64,000 nt of DNA from CAWFFV01 sp963814985 (GTDB lineage Bacteria > Chloroflexota > Ktedonobacteria > Ktedonobacterales > Ktedonobacteraceae), in assembly GCA_963814985.1 (NCBI GenBank), contig CAWFFV010000002.1:1-64000 (forward strand), read 5' to 3'. Below are positions 55,293 through 64,000 of this stretch, one piece after another. Both the position numbers and the translations under genes were made by a program. How positions within the stretch are numbered: the first letter of the stretch is position 1; each line of letters begins with the position of its first letter. The notes under the pieces were generated by a model. It had not been told where the DNA came from, searched no databases, and saw nothing but the letters and a program-made list of their open reading frames with translations.

Positions 55293-55502
55293 ATGAAATA
55301 CTATATTACTTATCGCATCACACATCCTCAGTATACCCCTACGACAGCGACAGGTGTAGTAGAGGCCCATACACGTCCAGAAGTTGAGGCATGTCTGGCA
55401 AGAGGGATTAAGAAATGGAAGACACAAGACTACACTGTCGAGATTTTGAAGATTGCCAGCATCGAAGATTTTCAACGCATTCGCGTCGAAGGAACACACT
55501 AA
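55293..55502 (+). CDS. Small hypothetical protein (69 aa)
   Basis: Preceded by AAAGGAGGGTACA. A beta-alpha-beta-like protein: MKYYITYRITHPQYTPTTAT, GVVEAHTRPEVEACLARGIKKW, TQDYTVEILKIASIEDF. The pattern resembles small single-domain proteins that bind or modify other proteins, but no family is recognised. It is monocistronic: no gene follows on this strand for 250 bases. Confidence 0.65.
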   Translation: MKYYITYRITHPQYTPTTATGVVEAHTRPEVEACLARGIKKWKTQDYTVEILKIASIEDFQRIRVEGTH

Positions 55503-55755
55503 CAGAATAAAAGTACCAAATCTCGGGCTCTACCCCTTGACAAATATCGCATCTATGTGTAAAATGCATATAAGTGTTAATTAATGGATGCTTGTCAGTA
55601 AGCATAGACACAGTTCGAAGCATAGAGATGTATATTGATAACTTATTGGGCAGAAAGAGACATTTGAGTCGAAGGTTGCTCAAGCACAAAACCACATGAG
55701 CAATATCATGTGTCTGAAACAAGGGCCAGGCAAAAGGAAAGGAAAGGAAATAACA

Positions 55756-56085
55756 ATGATCAACAACACGATCAACGACGCGACATGGAGTCTGACAAAG
55801 TCTTTCCAGGAAGCAAATCAGGCAATCACAGACAATGCTGTTGCGATACAAGAACAGAATGTACACTTAGCCCAAAGTATTTTCGTCAAAGGGATCGAAG
55901 TACTCAAGAAGAATACTCTGAGCACCCGTACCTTAACCAGGGAATTAGTTGAGCAAACCGAGAAACAACAAGCTGCTCTTCAGGCATTAGCCCATGAGGC
56001 TGTAGATGCATACGTAGAGTTCCTCTATGCCCCACTCTCTTACTACAAAGAGGCCGTCGAATTTGCAGAGACAGCGGCTAAGTAA
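55756..56085 (+). CDS. Helical phasin-like hypothetical protein (109 aa)
   Basis: The start is ATG 55756 because AAGGAAAGGAAATAACA precedes it. Entirely helical and amphipathic: SLTKSFQEANQAITDNAVAIQEQN, NVHLAQSIFVKGIEVLKKNT, LVEQTEKQQAALQALAHEAVDAYVEFLYAPLSYYKEAVEFAE. Length, composition and helix pattern resemble phasins, granule-coating proteins, though no signature is decisive. If so it would fit the esterases of polyester type at 40.8-44.2 kb only loosely. Terminated by the hairpin that follows. Confidence 0.6.
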   Translation: MINNTINDATWSLTKSFQEANQAITDNAVAIQEQNVHLAQSIFVKGIEVLKKNTLSTRTLTRELVEQTEKQQAALQALAHEAVDAYVEFLYAPLSYYKEAVEFAETAAK

Positions 56086-56094
56086 AGTAACCGT

Positions 56095-56141
56095 CTGCAA
56101 TGCTTTCATATGGAAACCCTCATCATGTGAAAGCATTGCAG
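56095..56141 (+). terminator. Hairpin terminator
   Basis: CTGCAATGCTTTCA and TGAAAGCATTGCAG pair exactly around a 19-base loop, 10 bases after the stop of the phasin-like gene and before the convergent gene ending at 56159. Confidence 0.75.
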
Positions 56142-56158
56142 TTCATGTCTCACTTTGC

Positions 56159-57771
56159 CTAAAGTGACGTATGACGAACAGCCAGCTCATCCATCACATT
56201 TGCCAATAATTTTGCCATGCCAGGTACAACCTGGCTCTTCCCAGTGCAGGAGCTATCCGTATGAAGTCGATAATTATCAAGGCTGATAGCCCAGTAGATA
56301 GAGCCTGTAGCAAAAACGAAAGCGCCTGATGGAGCAATATAATAGGTAGTATTGCTGAAGTCGGGCTTATTGTTATTCGTTACTGTGGGAGACGTACCTA
56401 TAACCTGTAACCCTGAAGGCGTAAATCCATTATCGAAGACGCGATCCCATTCATATCCCACAAAGTCACAACCATACTGCGCTCCCCTTCTCAGGTCAGT
56501 TCCACTCAAAAGAGAGCTTTTTGTCTGGGAACTGATCTGCCATGAAAAGCCCCACTGTTGATGGGTCAGATTAGAATACATAATACCGATCAGAGCATTC
56601 TCAGGACGGTGAAGAACGGGATCCCGCCAGAGGGCTGTTACACGAGTATTATCCTTACCATAGAACGGATCTGACGCGAGTGTACCATCGTCTGATGACA
56701 CTTTATAACAGATAATGGTTCTATTCGGCTTACCAGCACTATCTGGCCCAAACGCATTTGCCAATAGGCAGCATCCGCTCCCAAAAAAGCCAGATTTACA
56801 CCCTGATCACGCGCATATTCTACACCATCGCGCATCTCTTTTGTCCAATATTCATCATGACCAATTGAGAGATAGGCCCGGTGTTGTAGTAGCTGTCCAG
56901 GATTTGTATGTAAATCGACACTACTGATATATGAGAGATCATAGCCCTGTCTCTCCATCCAACGAATCGCATTTATTTCATACACAAGTACCTGACTCGA
57001 CCCCTGTCCTGAGGTATAGGGTCGGTCAAACGATACCTCCTGACCTCGTGGTAGGGCAGCATTTTCTCCTATATGGGCACTGCTATCTGCATCGTAGAGA
57101 CTAACTCCCCCCCAGTCATTGTATGCAGCATAGGTTGTATCGGCGGTGCAGACCACATATTGTGAGTGTGTATTGCCAAGAACATCAAACGGTACATAAG
57201 TTTCTAAGCCATGCTGCAGCTCCGTAAATTTAGCCAGGTAGACACCTGTCACCCAGTCAGGTGGCACTTCGACCGTGTAGGAAGGTTGCCAATTTGCCTC
57301 AACAAGGCCCACCTTGCTGTTTATACGGCATGAATGACAATCAACTAAGGTTTGTGTATCCAGGTTATAATAACCTTGTGCATGCCCTGTTAAGGTCACC
57401 GTCAAGGCCATCAATCTCCCACCACTTCCACCATACCAGCCCATTCGGTAGATATCTACTGAATAGCGTACACCTTCATACTCCGTACTGACATAGAACG
57501 TTATCGTTTGTCCTACTGACACAGAAGTTGCACCTGCATAAGCCTGTATTTGTATAGAGGCCTCCCTCTGTACAGGAATTTTCCACTTACTTGTACCCGA
57601 TTGGGCATTCTCACTCATAATCACATTACTTGTCGTCTTCGTTGCTTGTGTACTCAATCGAAGAAGACTATTTGCATGCGAAAGCAGCAAACCTGGGGCA
57701 AAGAGAACAACCATTATACTTCCAACCAACACAAAGACCACCACAGTGATCACCACACTCCACTGTCTCAC
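56159..57771 (-). pseudogene. N,N-dimethylformamidase beta-subunit-like secreted protein, one frame break
   Basis: Start ATG 57771. N-terminal anchor/signal (VVITVVVFVLVGSIMVVLF). The body matches the C-terminal domain family of N,N-dimethylformamidase beta subunit: VSVGQTITFYVS, VDIYRMGWYGGSGGRLM, PPDWVTGVYLAKF, TYAAYNDWGGVSLYD, DRPYTSGQGSS, AYLSIGHDEYWTKEMRDGVEYARDQGVNLAFLGADAAYWQM. A missing T in a TTT run near 56750 shifts to FGPDSAGKPNRTIICYK, DPVLHRPENALIGIMY and a tail ending at 56159. The restored protein is about 535 residues. Relatives are common surface proteins of this phylum with unknown substrate; catalysis on formamides should not be assumed. Confidence 0.75.
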
Positions 57772-57924
57772 ACTACCTCCAAAATAAGACTAGGATTTAA
57801 AAACACCTGAACAGTTACCATTATTAACGTAAATGGTCATCTATAGTATGCTTTGCTAGCATTAAAATACCATTATTTCTTATTATATTTATATATTTGA
57901 AATTTGAGATACAGTTCAAAATTT

Positions 57925-58045
57925 CTCATCGCCTATGGCGCTTCGCAGATCATTTGTTGGGAGTGGCAGGTTTGCGACGCGAACCCGCCACACCCAACAA
58001 AACAAGAGCGAGCCACCGCAGTGGCGAGCAAACCTGAGTAGTTAC
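57925..58045 (-). repeat. 150-bp palindromic repeat family, copy 3 (shortened)
   Basis: Opposite orientation to copies 1, 2 and 5. Left end lost. GCGCTTCG arm, the central palindrome and the right end ACCTGAGTAGTTAC are present. Confidence 0.75.
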
Positions 58046-58047
58046 TC

Positions 58048-59433
58048 TTAAACTTTCAGCAGCGCAATACCGGACGGCCCCTTGAGCACGAAGGGCTGAG
58101 TGATAGTATTGCCATACAAATCCTTATAGACACCAGCAGGAAGCGTAACAGTAAACGACGCCGACGAAGAAGGATTTACAATAGTTTTTCCGTTAGAAAA
58201 ATCTCTCATGTAGACATTTTGAGATTGATACATCCCACTTGTGGCATGGCCTACGTTTGCATTATACTCAGGAATGAGATTCAGGTAACCATAATTTGAT
58301 CCACTATTCGAACTTCTTGCAATGTAGACATAGCTGTGAGCTCCCTTTCACCAGAAGGTAATTTGCTACCACCCACTGTTTCTGCTCCCGGGTTAGATTT
58401 GTGATAATCAAAGTTAAAGACCAGGAGTTGCCCTTTCTTCTGTACGGCAATATCACGAGAAAAACCTGCCTCCAGTTGCCAGTTGCCATCAGTGGTATAG
58501 CCATTTGGACCATCAGTATACGCACCTTCACTAAACGCGAGGTCCGTATAAGGGAGCAGTTGTTCATTGAATGCAAGCGACTGCGAGGTGACGCCTCCGT
58601 TGTCAGGACAGAAATTCATTTCCATTGTTGCTGCTGGCCTGATAGTTATGAATAGCACTATACATAAACTTTGCCCAATTTACGACAGTCTTAGTATACG
58701 CAGGTCCATGAATGCTCTGGGCATCTCCATACAGATACTTCCACACCTTTGAACCATGCGAATCGGTCATCCAGACGCCACAGCGACCCTGCGATGCAGT
58801 GTTATCCAGGTTGACATTGTCAAAAGCAATACCATCATACTCATAAGCAAAAGCTGGATAGATCCAATTTTGCAGCATAAATTGCAGCACAGAAGGGTTT
58901 GTAATATCCAGAGGTACGTTGGGATCTCCAAATTCATAGGCAAGAGTTTTCTTATCACAAAGGTAAACTAGCCAGTTTGGATGATGAGCCAGAAACCAGC
59001 TTTTATCATAATAGACAGGAAAAGATGTGTTACCTGGATATCCACTGGCTCTATCAAATTTCGTATAAAACGACTTGTGAATTGTACGCGGATCTGTAGG
59101 TATCTTCGCCCCCCAAACGTAGCCTATAACTCCTCGCTCAGATGCAGGAGTTACATTGCCTTCTTCGGCCAGTCCCGGATGTATATTCTCTGTTGTATCA
59201 GCAAGCGGAATGATATTAGTCGGTACAGGCGCTGCCATGCAGAAATTTGTAACCAATAAAAGCAATAGAAGTGAGGCAGGGAAGACAATAAAGCTCTTTC
59301 TCATTTTGTGCTTTTGTACCTGGCAGTACTTCCATAGAGTTTGCTTTTGCCTCTGCGACTGCTGAGAGCTTGCGTTTAGAGGATTTAGTTGGTCTTTTCG
59401 TGGTTTTTGTTCAAAAAGTGATCGTGGATTCAT
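58048..59433 (-). pseudogene. Secreted glycoside-hydrolase-like protein (GHL15-type), two frame breaks
   Basis: The start is taken at ATG 59433 (MNPRSLFEQKPRKDQ) with AGAGGCGTAGC upstream; ATG 59304 is a second choice. Signal segment SFIVFPASLLLLLLVTNFCMAAP at about 45-66. A TIM-barrel-like body follows: KSFYTKFDRASGYPGNTSFPVYYDK, HHPNWLVYLCDKKTLAYEFG, DITNPSVLQFMLQNWIYPAFAYEYDGIAFDNVNLD. Near 58625 the frame changes (EMNFCPDNGGVTSQSLAFN, YTDLAFSEGAYTDGP, GQLLVFNFDYHKS). Near 58340 it changes again (SYVYIARSSNSGSNYGYLNLIPEYN) to VLKGPSGIALLKV. The pattern is that of putative glycoside hydrolases (GHL) of polysaccharide loci, beside two glycosyltransferases. The restored length is about 460 residues. 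Confidence 0.65.
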
Positions 59434-59532
59434 CGCTACGCCTCTTTCATCGAAGTACAAAAACGGATTACCTGTTTTCCCATCGACGCTTTTGGCAAAA
59501 ACTGTAGGCTTCGCAAGTCTATGGTCATCCCG

Positions 59533-59683
59533 GTAACTATTCAGGTCCCCTTTTCCTGATTCCTCAGCGCCACAGGCGCTTCGTAGGCTTTGTTGGCGGT
59601 GGCAGGGTTTGCGCGCAAACCCTGCCACCGCCAACAAAACGAGGGCGAGCCACCGCAGGTGGTGAGAACACCTGAATAGTTAC
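59533..59683 (-). repeat. 150-bp palindromic repeat family, copy 4
   Basis: Ends GTAACTATTCAGGT and ACCTGAATAGTTAC are both intact. The inverted ends extend outward to about 59518 and 59698 (TCATCCC type). A partial extra end lies at 59699-59740. It sits between the GHL gene start and the glycosyltransferase stop. Confidence 0.88.
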
Positions 59684-59779
59684 TGGGATGACTATGGAGG
59701 GTGAGCCACCGCAAATAGTGAGGAGACCTGAGTAACATGGTGCGGCTAATAAGGTTACATCACTCCATGTGGATCTCCT

Positions 59780-61003
59780 CTAGGGGTTTGCTCTCTGCTC
59801 CTGCATCTGTACACTCTGACATAGCAGTGATTGGAGTAACTGGAGGTAGTCTTCGGCCATCACCTCCCAGCGATAGGCTAAATAATCTTCCGCAGCATTG
59901 GCTGCCAAAAGAGTACGCCTCTCCGGATGACAATACAAATCGATGATGGCATCAGCAAAACTTGCAGGATCTGAAGGATCACATAAAGCTATCGATGCAG
60001 GACGAAACAGCGAACGGATACCACGTAAATCCGATGCAATCATTGGCCGACCCATCCAGGCAAATTCAAAGGCTTTGGTTGGTAACACAAGCTCCATATA
60101 GCCTCCAGCCCGGTAGGGCATAATACCCACATCTCCACGCATAATAAAATTCACCACTTCATTCACAGGGCAAAGATCACTAAATACCACACAATCAGCC
60201 ACGCCCAATTCTTCGGCCAACTGCTTGAGAGCAGGAATCTGATCACCTACGCCTTTAATCTCCAATTGCAACTGAGGCACCACCTGTCGAGCCAGCGCCA
60301 GTGCACGAATAGCAATATCTAAACCTTGCCGTTCCGCCACTGTACCGTGATACATCAAAATGAAAGGGCGTGATGTATCAGATGGGAAAGAAGGCAAAGC
60401 GCGACGTGTTGGAGGAAAAATTTTCGGGTCTGCACTATTAAAGATACTTGTCACTTTCTTATAAGGCACGCCACGTTTGAGCAACAACTCCTCAACTGTC
60501 CAGCCTATCGTAACCACATGATCCGCAAAAGCTGTCGAGATCCTCTCTTGCCAGCTTGCCAGCAGCATCACGATCTTGCGTAGCCTTTTTCCGGCTTTCT
60601 CGGCCATGAGTTCTGGACAGGCATCTTGCACATCTAACACCACTTTCGCACCTAATAATTTGGGGAAGAAAGTTGCGAAGATAAGGAAATCTGGCATATT
60701 GTGCACAACAATGACATCATATGGGCGCTTCAGATGTAACCAGGTTATCATCACTCCAGACAGAACAAGAAACCAGCACCAGTTCAGGATGCTCAAAACA
60801 AACGAACTACCATAGCAACGATTTATCGGCACACGATAAATATGGACTCCATTATGTATTTCATAGCTTTTTTTTTGCGGCTGATGGGGGCAGATGACAT
60901 CCACCTCATAGCCAGCATCCACCGCTGTCTGAGCCAGACGGAGCGCCCTGGGTTCAAATGGATACCAGTCAAAGGTAATCGTACCAATACGAAGCAACGA
61001 CAT
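59780..61003 (-). CDS. Glycosyltransferase family 4, exopolysaccharide-type
   Basis: 407 residues; AAGGAG lies 10 bases before ATG 61003. GT-B fold: N-terminal domain TITFDWYPFEPRALRLAQTAVDAGYEVDVICPHQ, VHIYRVPINRCYGSSFVLSILNWCWFLVLSGVMITWL (a membrane-touching segment), KVVLDVQDACPELMAEKAG. C-terminal nucleotide-sugar domain: FILMYHGTVAERQGLDIAIRAL, QLQLEIKGVGDQIPALKQLAEELGV, GIMPYRAGGYMELVLPTKAFEFAWMGRPMIASDLRGIRSL (Glu-containing donor site). Adds a sugar to a lipid-linked or polysaccharide acceptor at the inner membrane. The next glycosyltransferase lies 31 bases upstream in the same direction. Confidence 0.88.
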   Translation of the reverse strand: MSLLRIGTITFDWYPFEPRALRLAQTAVDAGYEVDVICPHQPQKKSYEIHNGVHIYRVPINRCYGSSFVLSILNWCWFLVLSGVMITWLHLKRPYDVIVVHNMPDFLIFATFFPKLLGAKVVLDVQDACPELMAEKAGKRLRKIVMLLASWQERISTAFADHVVTIGWTVEELLLKRGVPYKKVTSIFNSADPKIFPPTRRALPSFPSDTSRPFILMYHGTVAERQGLDIAIRALALARQVVPQLQLEIKGVGDQIPALKQLAEELGVADCVVFSDLCPVNEVVNFIMRGDVGIMPYRAGGYMELVLPTKAFEFAWMGRPMIASDLRGIRSLFRPASIALCDPSDPASFADAIIDLYCHPERRTLLAANAAEDYLAYRWEVMAEDYLQLLQSLLCQSVQMQEQRANP

Positions 61004-61034
61004 ACTATATTACTCCTTATCTTAAATACATCTT

Positions 61035-62102
61035 TTACTTGGAGATATTTTCTTTTAGCGCTTTGATGTCTTCTGCAGCAAAGAATGAAGATGCGTTTTT
61101 TCTCTTCTGCTTCATGGCATATTCGTAGACAGTAGTGACCTGATGCGCCACCATCGAGCATTCCAGATGAGCAATATCAGCTCTACCAGTTGTTGGTTCC
61201 GTCAGCAGGAGGGCCTCTTCCAGCGTTACAGCTAGAGCTGAAGGATCATCTGAACACACGTTGCAACCTTTGGTACGGCTAATGACCTGAGTAACATCTC
61301 CTACATTTGTTGATACAACAGGAACATTACAGGCCATAGTCTCTTTTACGATATTGGGTGATCCTTCATGACTTGATGTAAGAATAACTACATTGCTTGC
61401 ATTGATATACTGCACAACCTCTGTTTGTGGCAGGCCATGAGCAATCACCAGCCTGGCCGATATTCCTCGCTTTTGTAGACATTCGACGGCAGCCTGGGCC
61501 AATTGCAAACGCTTCCTGGGCCACTGTGGATTACTGCCAAAAAGCACATAATAACTATCCTGCTCCCATCCCAATATAGACCGGGCCTCTGCACGTGGAA
61601 TAGGGTGAAACAAGGTAAAATCTACCCCATTGGGAATGACAAACACATCTTCTTTTGTCGTAGCTCTTTTCATTTCTTCGGATTTCACAATCACTGCATC
61701 TACGACATGACAGAGCCAACGGCTAACATGTACAACCAGTGCGGCTTTTTTACTCCAGCCACCATTTTCGAGAGGCTCTCCTAACAAATCATCACCAAGA
61801 AAAGAGGCAACAACAGGAGTTGTCCACTGGCAACGGGCTGCCAGGCACCACAGACCAGAATGTCCATGTACGATATCAAAGCGTCCTGTAAGCGTTTTCA
61901 GAAACACCTGTAAGGTGGCGATGGCATAGCGCACAGGCATAGGATGACCTGGATCAGGGTGAATCAGTTCAACTTTATGTCCGGCTGCTCTCAGCGATTC
62001 GGTCTGACTTTTAATAAATGTTCCTAAATGTGGAATTTTCTTTGTTGGGTAGACTCCCGCTACCATCAAAATACGATATGATCTCCTGGGCATTACGGCC
62101 AT
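61035..62102 (-). CDS. Glycosyltransferase family 4
   Basis: 355 residues. Starts MAVMPRRSYRILMVAGVYPTKKIPHLGTFIK, with AGTGAGAGATCTGG before the ATG (a weak site; ATG 62093 is also possible). N-terminal domain RFDIVHGHSGLWCLAARC and SFLGDDLLG. Donor domain: YVLFGSNPQWPRKRLQLAQAAVECLQKRG, ARLVIAHGLPQTEVVQYINASNVVILTSSHEGSPNIVKETMACNVPVVSTNVGDV, where EGSPNIVKE is the E-x7-E region. It is transcribed with the downstream glycosyltransferase. Sugar and acceptor are unknown. The pair plus asparagine synthetase and the GHL gene form a surface polysaccharide locus. Confidence 0.88.
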   Translation of the reverse strand: MAVMPRRSYRILMVAGVYPTKKIPHLGTFIKSQTESLRAAGHKVELIHPDPGHPMPVRYAIATLQVFLKTLTGRFDIVHGHSGLWCLAARCQWTTPVVASFLGDDLLGEPLENGGWSKKAALVVHVSRWLCHVVDAVIVKSEEMKRATTKEDVFVIPNGVDFTLFHPIPRAEARSILGWEQDSYYVLFGSNPQWPRKRLQLAQAAVECLQKRGISARLVIAHGLPQTEVVQYINASNVVILTSSHEGSPNIVKETMACNVPVVSTNVGDVTQVISRTKGCNVCSDDPSALAVTLEEALLLTEPTTGRADIAHLECSMVAHQVTTVYEYAMKQKRKNASSFFAAEDIKALKENISK

Positions 62103-62169
62103 GCCAGATCTCTCACTTTCTTCACTTCAAGCTATTGCTTGTTTGCTCACCCTCCATAAGTCATCCCTG

Positions 62170-62327
62170 GTAACTATTCAGGTTCCCTCGCCACCTGCGG
62201 TGGCTCGCTCTTGTTTTGTGTGGGTGGCGAATGTTTGCCGGCGGCAAACACGCAACCCGCATAAAAACAACCTGCGAAGCCGCCGTAGACGCTGAGGCAA
62301 TCGGGCAAAAGGAACCTGAATAGTTAC
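62170..62327 (+). repeat. 150-bp palindromic repeat family, copy 5
   Basis: Both ends intact (GTAACTATTCAGGT and ACCTGAATAGTTAC), arm CACCTGCGGTGGCTCGCTC. The central palindrome is more degraded than in copies 1 and 4. TCATCCC precedes the left end, as in copy 4. Confidence 0.85.
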
Positions 62328-62353
62328 CAGGAAACTCCATGGGGTACCACACC

Positions 62354-64000
62354 TCACACCACGAGAGGAACTGGTGTATCCATATAGACCTGGAACCAGA
62401 GTTCCAGGCAGAGCAGTGCCCAGATGGCCCCGCTGTGGTCTACATTTTTTGTACTTGCATGCTCTTGTAGCAGGTTTTGAATAAATGGTGGATGAAATAT
62501 TCCGCGTTGTCGCGCCCGTGGCGAGTCAAGTAGATCGAGGGCATAGGTTGTCAAATCGCCTCGCAACCAATGCTTGATGGGGACTCCAAATCCTTGCTTG
62601 GGGCGATTTATAATCTCGGCAGGTAAGATATTAGCGGCAACTTTCTTCAAGAGAGATTTCAACACTCCATCGCGCAAACGTGTTGTAGGGGACAAAGCCG
62701 TCACATATTCAGCCAGGGCGTGATCGAGCAACGGTGCTCGCGTCTCTAGTGAGTTAAACATGCTCATCTTGTCAACTTTGACCAGGATATCATCGGTAAG
62801 ATAAGTACGTACATCCGCATACTGCATCTGAGCGACAACATCTTGATGAGGAGCAGTGTCAAACTGGCTAAAAAGCCGCTCATATGGATTATATTCACGG
62901 ATGTGCGCAAAATATTCACGATTATAGAGCAACGGACGCGAACTCTCGGGGAAGGATTTGGTGAATTGTGCATAGCGCAAGGCAAGATTGTGGCGCATAC
63001 TACCAAAGCGTTTTTTGCCACGTATACCTGTCGGCATCAGCATACTCCCATAGCCCAGGAGAAAGCGTAGAAAGGCTGGTGTGCGCTCAATTGACAACTC
63101 ACGCTCATAACGCGAGTAGCCGCCAAAAATTTCATCCCCTCCATCGCCTGTCAGCACAACAGTCACATGCTCACGAGCTAATTTTGAAACATAGTATGTT
63201 GGCAACATAGAGGAATCGGCAAAAGGTTCATCAAAAGCCCAGACCATCTGTGGCAAAACCGAGACAAGATCCGGCCTAACAAGAAACTCATGATGATCTG
63301 TACCGAAATGCTGTGCAACCTTCCGGGCATAAGCTAACTCACTAAAATCGTCCTCCTCAAAGCCAATGGAAAACGTTTTGACAGGCTGTGACATCATCTG
63401 GCTCATGATCCCCACCACCAGACTGGAATTGATTCCCCCACTTAAGAACGCACCAAGTGGAACCTCACTCACCAGACGAATGCGTACAGCCTCTTCAAGC
63501 AACGCCTTTGTACGCTCAATGGCTGTAGCCTCATCATCCTGGCAGGTTGGTATAAAAGGCAAATCCCAATAACACATTGTGCTGACCTGCCCACATTCAT
63601 AGACCAATAAGTGTGCAGCAGGAAGTTTGAAAACGCTCTTGAAGAGGGTATGTGGCGCAGGTACATAGTGGTATACCAGATACTCATCGAGGGCAAGAGG
63701 ATTAATCGCTCGTGGGATACCTGCTTCAAGGATAGACTTGATCTCCGAGCCAAAAATCAAGCGCTCTCCATCCCAGTAGTAATTGAGCGGCTTCTTTCCA
63801 AAACGGTCACGTGCTACCAGTAGACGCTGCCGCTTGCGATCCCAAAGGGCAAAGGTAAACATACCACGCAAGTATTTGACGCACTCATCGCCATACTCTT
63901 CATAAGCATGAACAATGACTTCTGTATCACTATTCGTACGAAAGTGATGATTACGGTCCAGAAGTTCTTTGCGTAACTCACGATAGTTGTAAATCTCCCC
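62354..64000 (-). CDS. asnB: Asparagine synthetase (glutamine-hydrolysing), 5' end beyond the window
   Basis: At least 548 residues; the frame is open to the right edge, so the N-terminal Cys of the glutaminase domain is not visible. Glutaminase part: ELRKELLDRNHHFRTNSDTEVIVHAYEEYGD, YLRGMFTFALWDRKRQRLLVARDRFGKKPL. Synthetase part: AFLSGGINSSLVVGIMSQM, FSIGFEEDDFSELAYARKVAQHFGTDHHEF, VVLTGDGGDEIFGGYSRY, VDKMSMFNSLETRAPLLDHALAEYV. The PP-loop reads SGGINS where SGGxDS is expected, Asp to Asn, an unusual change. Such AsnB paralogs in polysaccharide clusters may amidate a sugar or amino acid rather than supply asparagine. Family length about 620-640. Confidence 0.88.
   Translation of the reverse strand, partial: GEIYNYRELRKELLDRNHHFRTNSDTEVIVHAYEEYGDECVKYLRGMFTFALWDRKRQRLLVARDRFGKKPLNYYWDGERLIFGSEIKSILEAGIPRAINPLALDEYLVYHYVPAPHTLFKSVFKLPAAHLLVYECGQVSTMCYWDLPFIPTCQDDEATAIERTKALLEEAVRIRLVSEVPLGAFLSGGINSSLVVGIMSQMMSQPVKTFSIGFEEDDFSELAYARKVAQHFGTDHHEFLVRPDLVSVLPQMVWAFDEPFADSSMLPTYYVSKLAREHVTVVLTGDGGDEIFGGYSRYERELSIERTPAFLRFLLGYGSMLMPTGIRGKKRFGSMRHNLALRYAQFTKSFPESSRPLLYNREYFAHIREYNPYERLFSQFDTAPHQDVVAQMQYADVRTYLTDDILVKVDKMSMFNSLETRAPLLDHALAEYVTALSPTTRLRDGVLKSLLKKVAANILPAEIINRPKQGFGVPIKHWLRGDLTTYALDLLDSPRARQRGIFHPPFIQNLLQEHASTKNVDHSGAIWALLCLELWFQVYMDTPVPLVV

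Overview
The window looks like chromosome from a Ktedonobacteria-type member of the Chloroflexota. This is inferred from gene style, not from a marker gene: Ser/Thr kinases fused to WD40 propellers, a periplasmic-binding domain fused to a degenerate kinase, secreted esterases with chitobiase-like repeats, an N,N-dimethylformamidase-like surface protein, and many orphan two-component genes. No rRNA or complete tRNA is visible.

Layout. (1) 1-7.4 kb: a minus-strand run of small membrane and hypothetical genes around one HerA/VirB4-like ATPase, with a small XRE regulator; many genes here are frame-broken and one is a decayed tandem duplicate. (2) 7.7-20.2 kb: a complete-order type 1 BREX phage-defence operon (brxA-brxB-brxC-pglX-pglZ-brxL, minus strand). 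brxL is interrupted by two single-base insertions while the other five genes are open. (3) 20.2-25.4 kb: recombination debris with two frame-broken tyrosine recombinases, several long perfect inverted repeats and an ISL3-type transposase remnant. (4) 25.5-30.4 kb: a plus-strand operon of an FtsX-type ABC permease, an ECF-like sigma factor, a membrane partner of the sigma factor, and the ABC ATPase. (5) 31.34 kb: an isolated 3' end of a tRNA-Leu-like gene, a likely attachment-site scar; its orientation would make everything to its left part of an integrated island. (6) 31.6-40.3 kb: signalling genes (pseudokinase-binding protein fusion, NarL-type two-component pair, ABA4-like membrane protein, kinase-WD40 pair). 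(7) 40.8-44.2 kb: two tandem secreted esterases. (8) 45.4-51.4 kb: a CtpI-like giant P-type ATPase operon. (9) 52-64 kb: surface and polysaccharide genes (carbohydrate-binding-like protein, receiver protein, acetate transporter, DMFase-like protein, glycoside-hydrolase-like protein, two glycosyltransferases, asparagine synthetase running off the right edge).

Two properties run through the window. A family of about 150-bp palindromic repeats with GTAACTATTCAGGT-type ends occurs five times between 45 and 62.4 kb, always between genes and with no transposase. Single-base frame breaks occur in at least a dozen otherwise well-conserved genes, both inside and outside the island. Some are probably sequence errors, so pseudogene calls are statements about this sequence as given.
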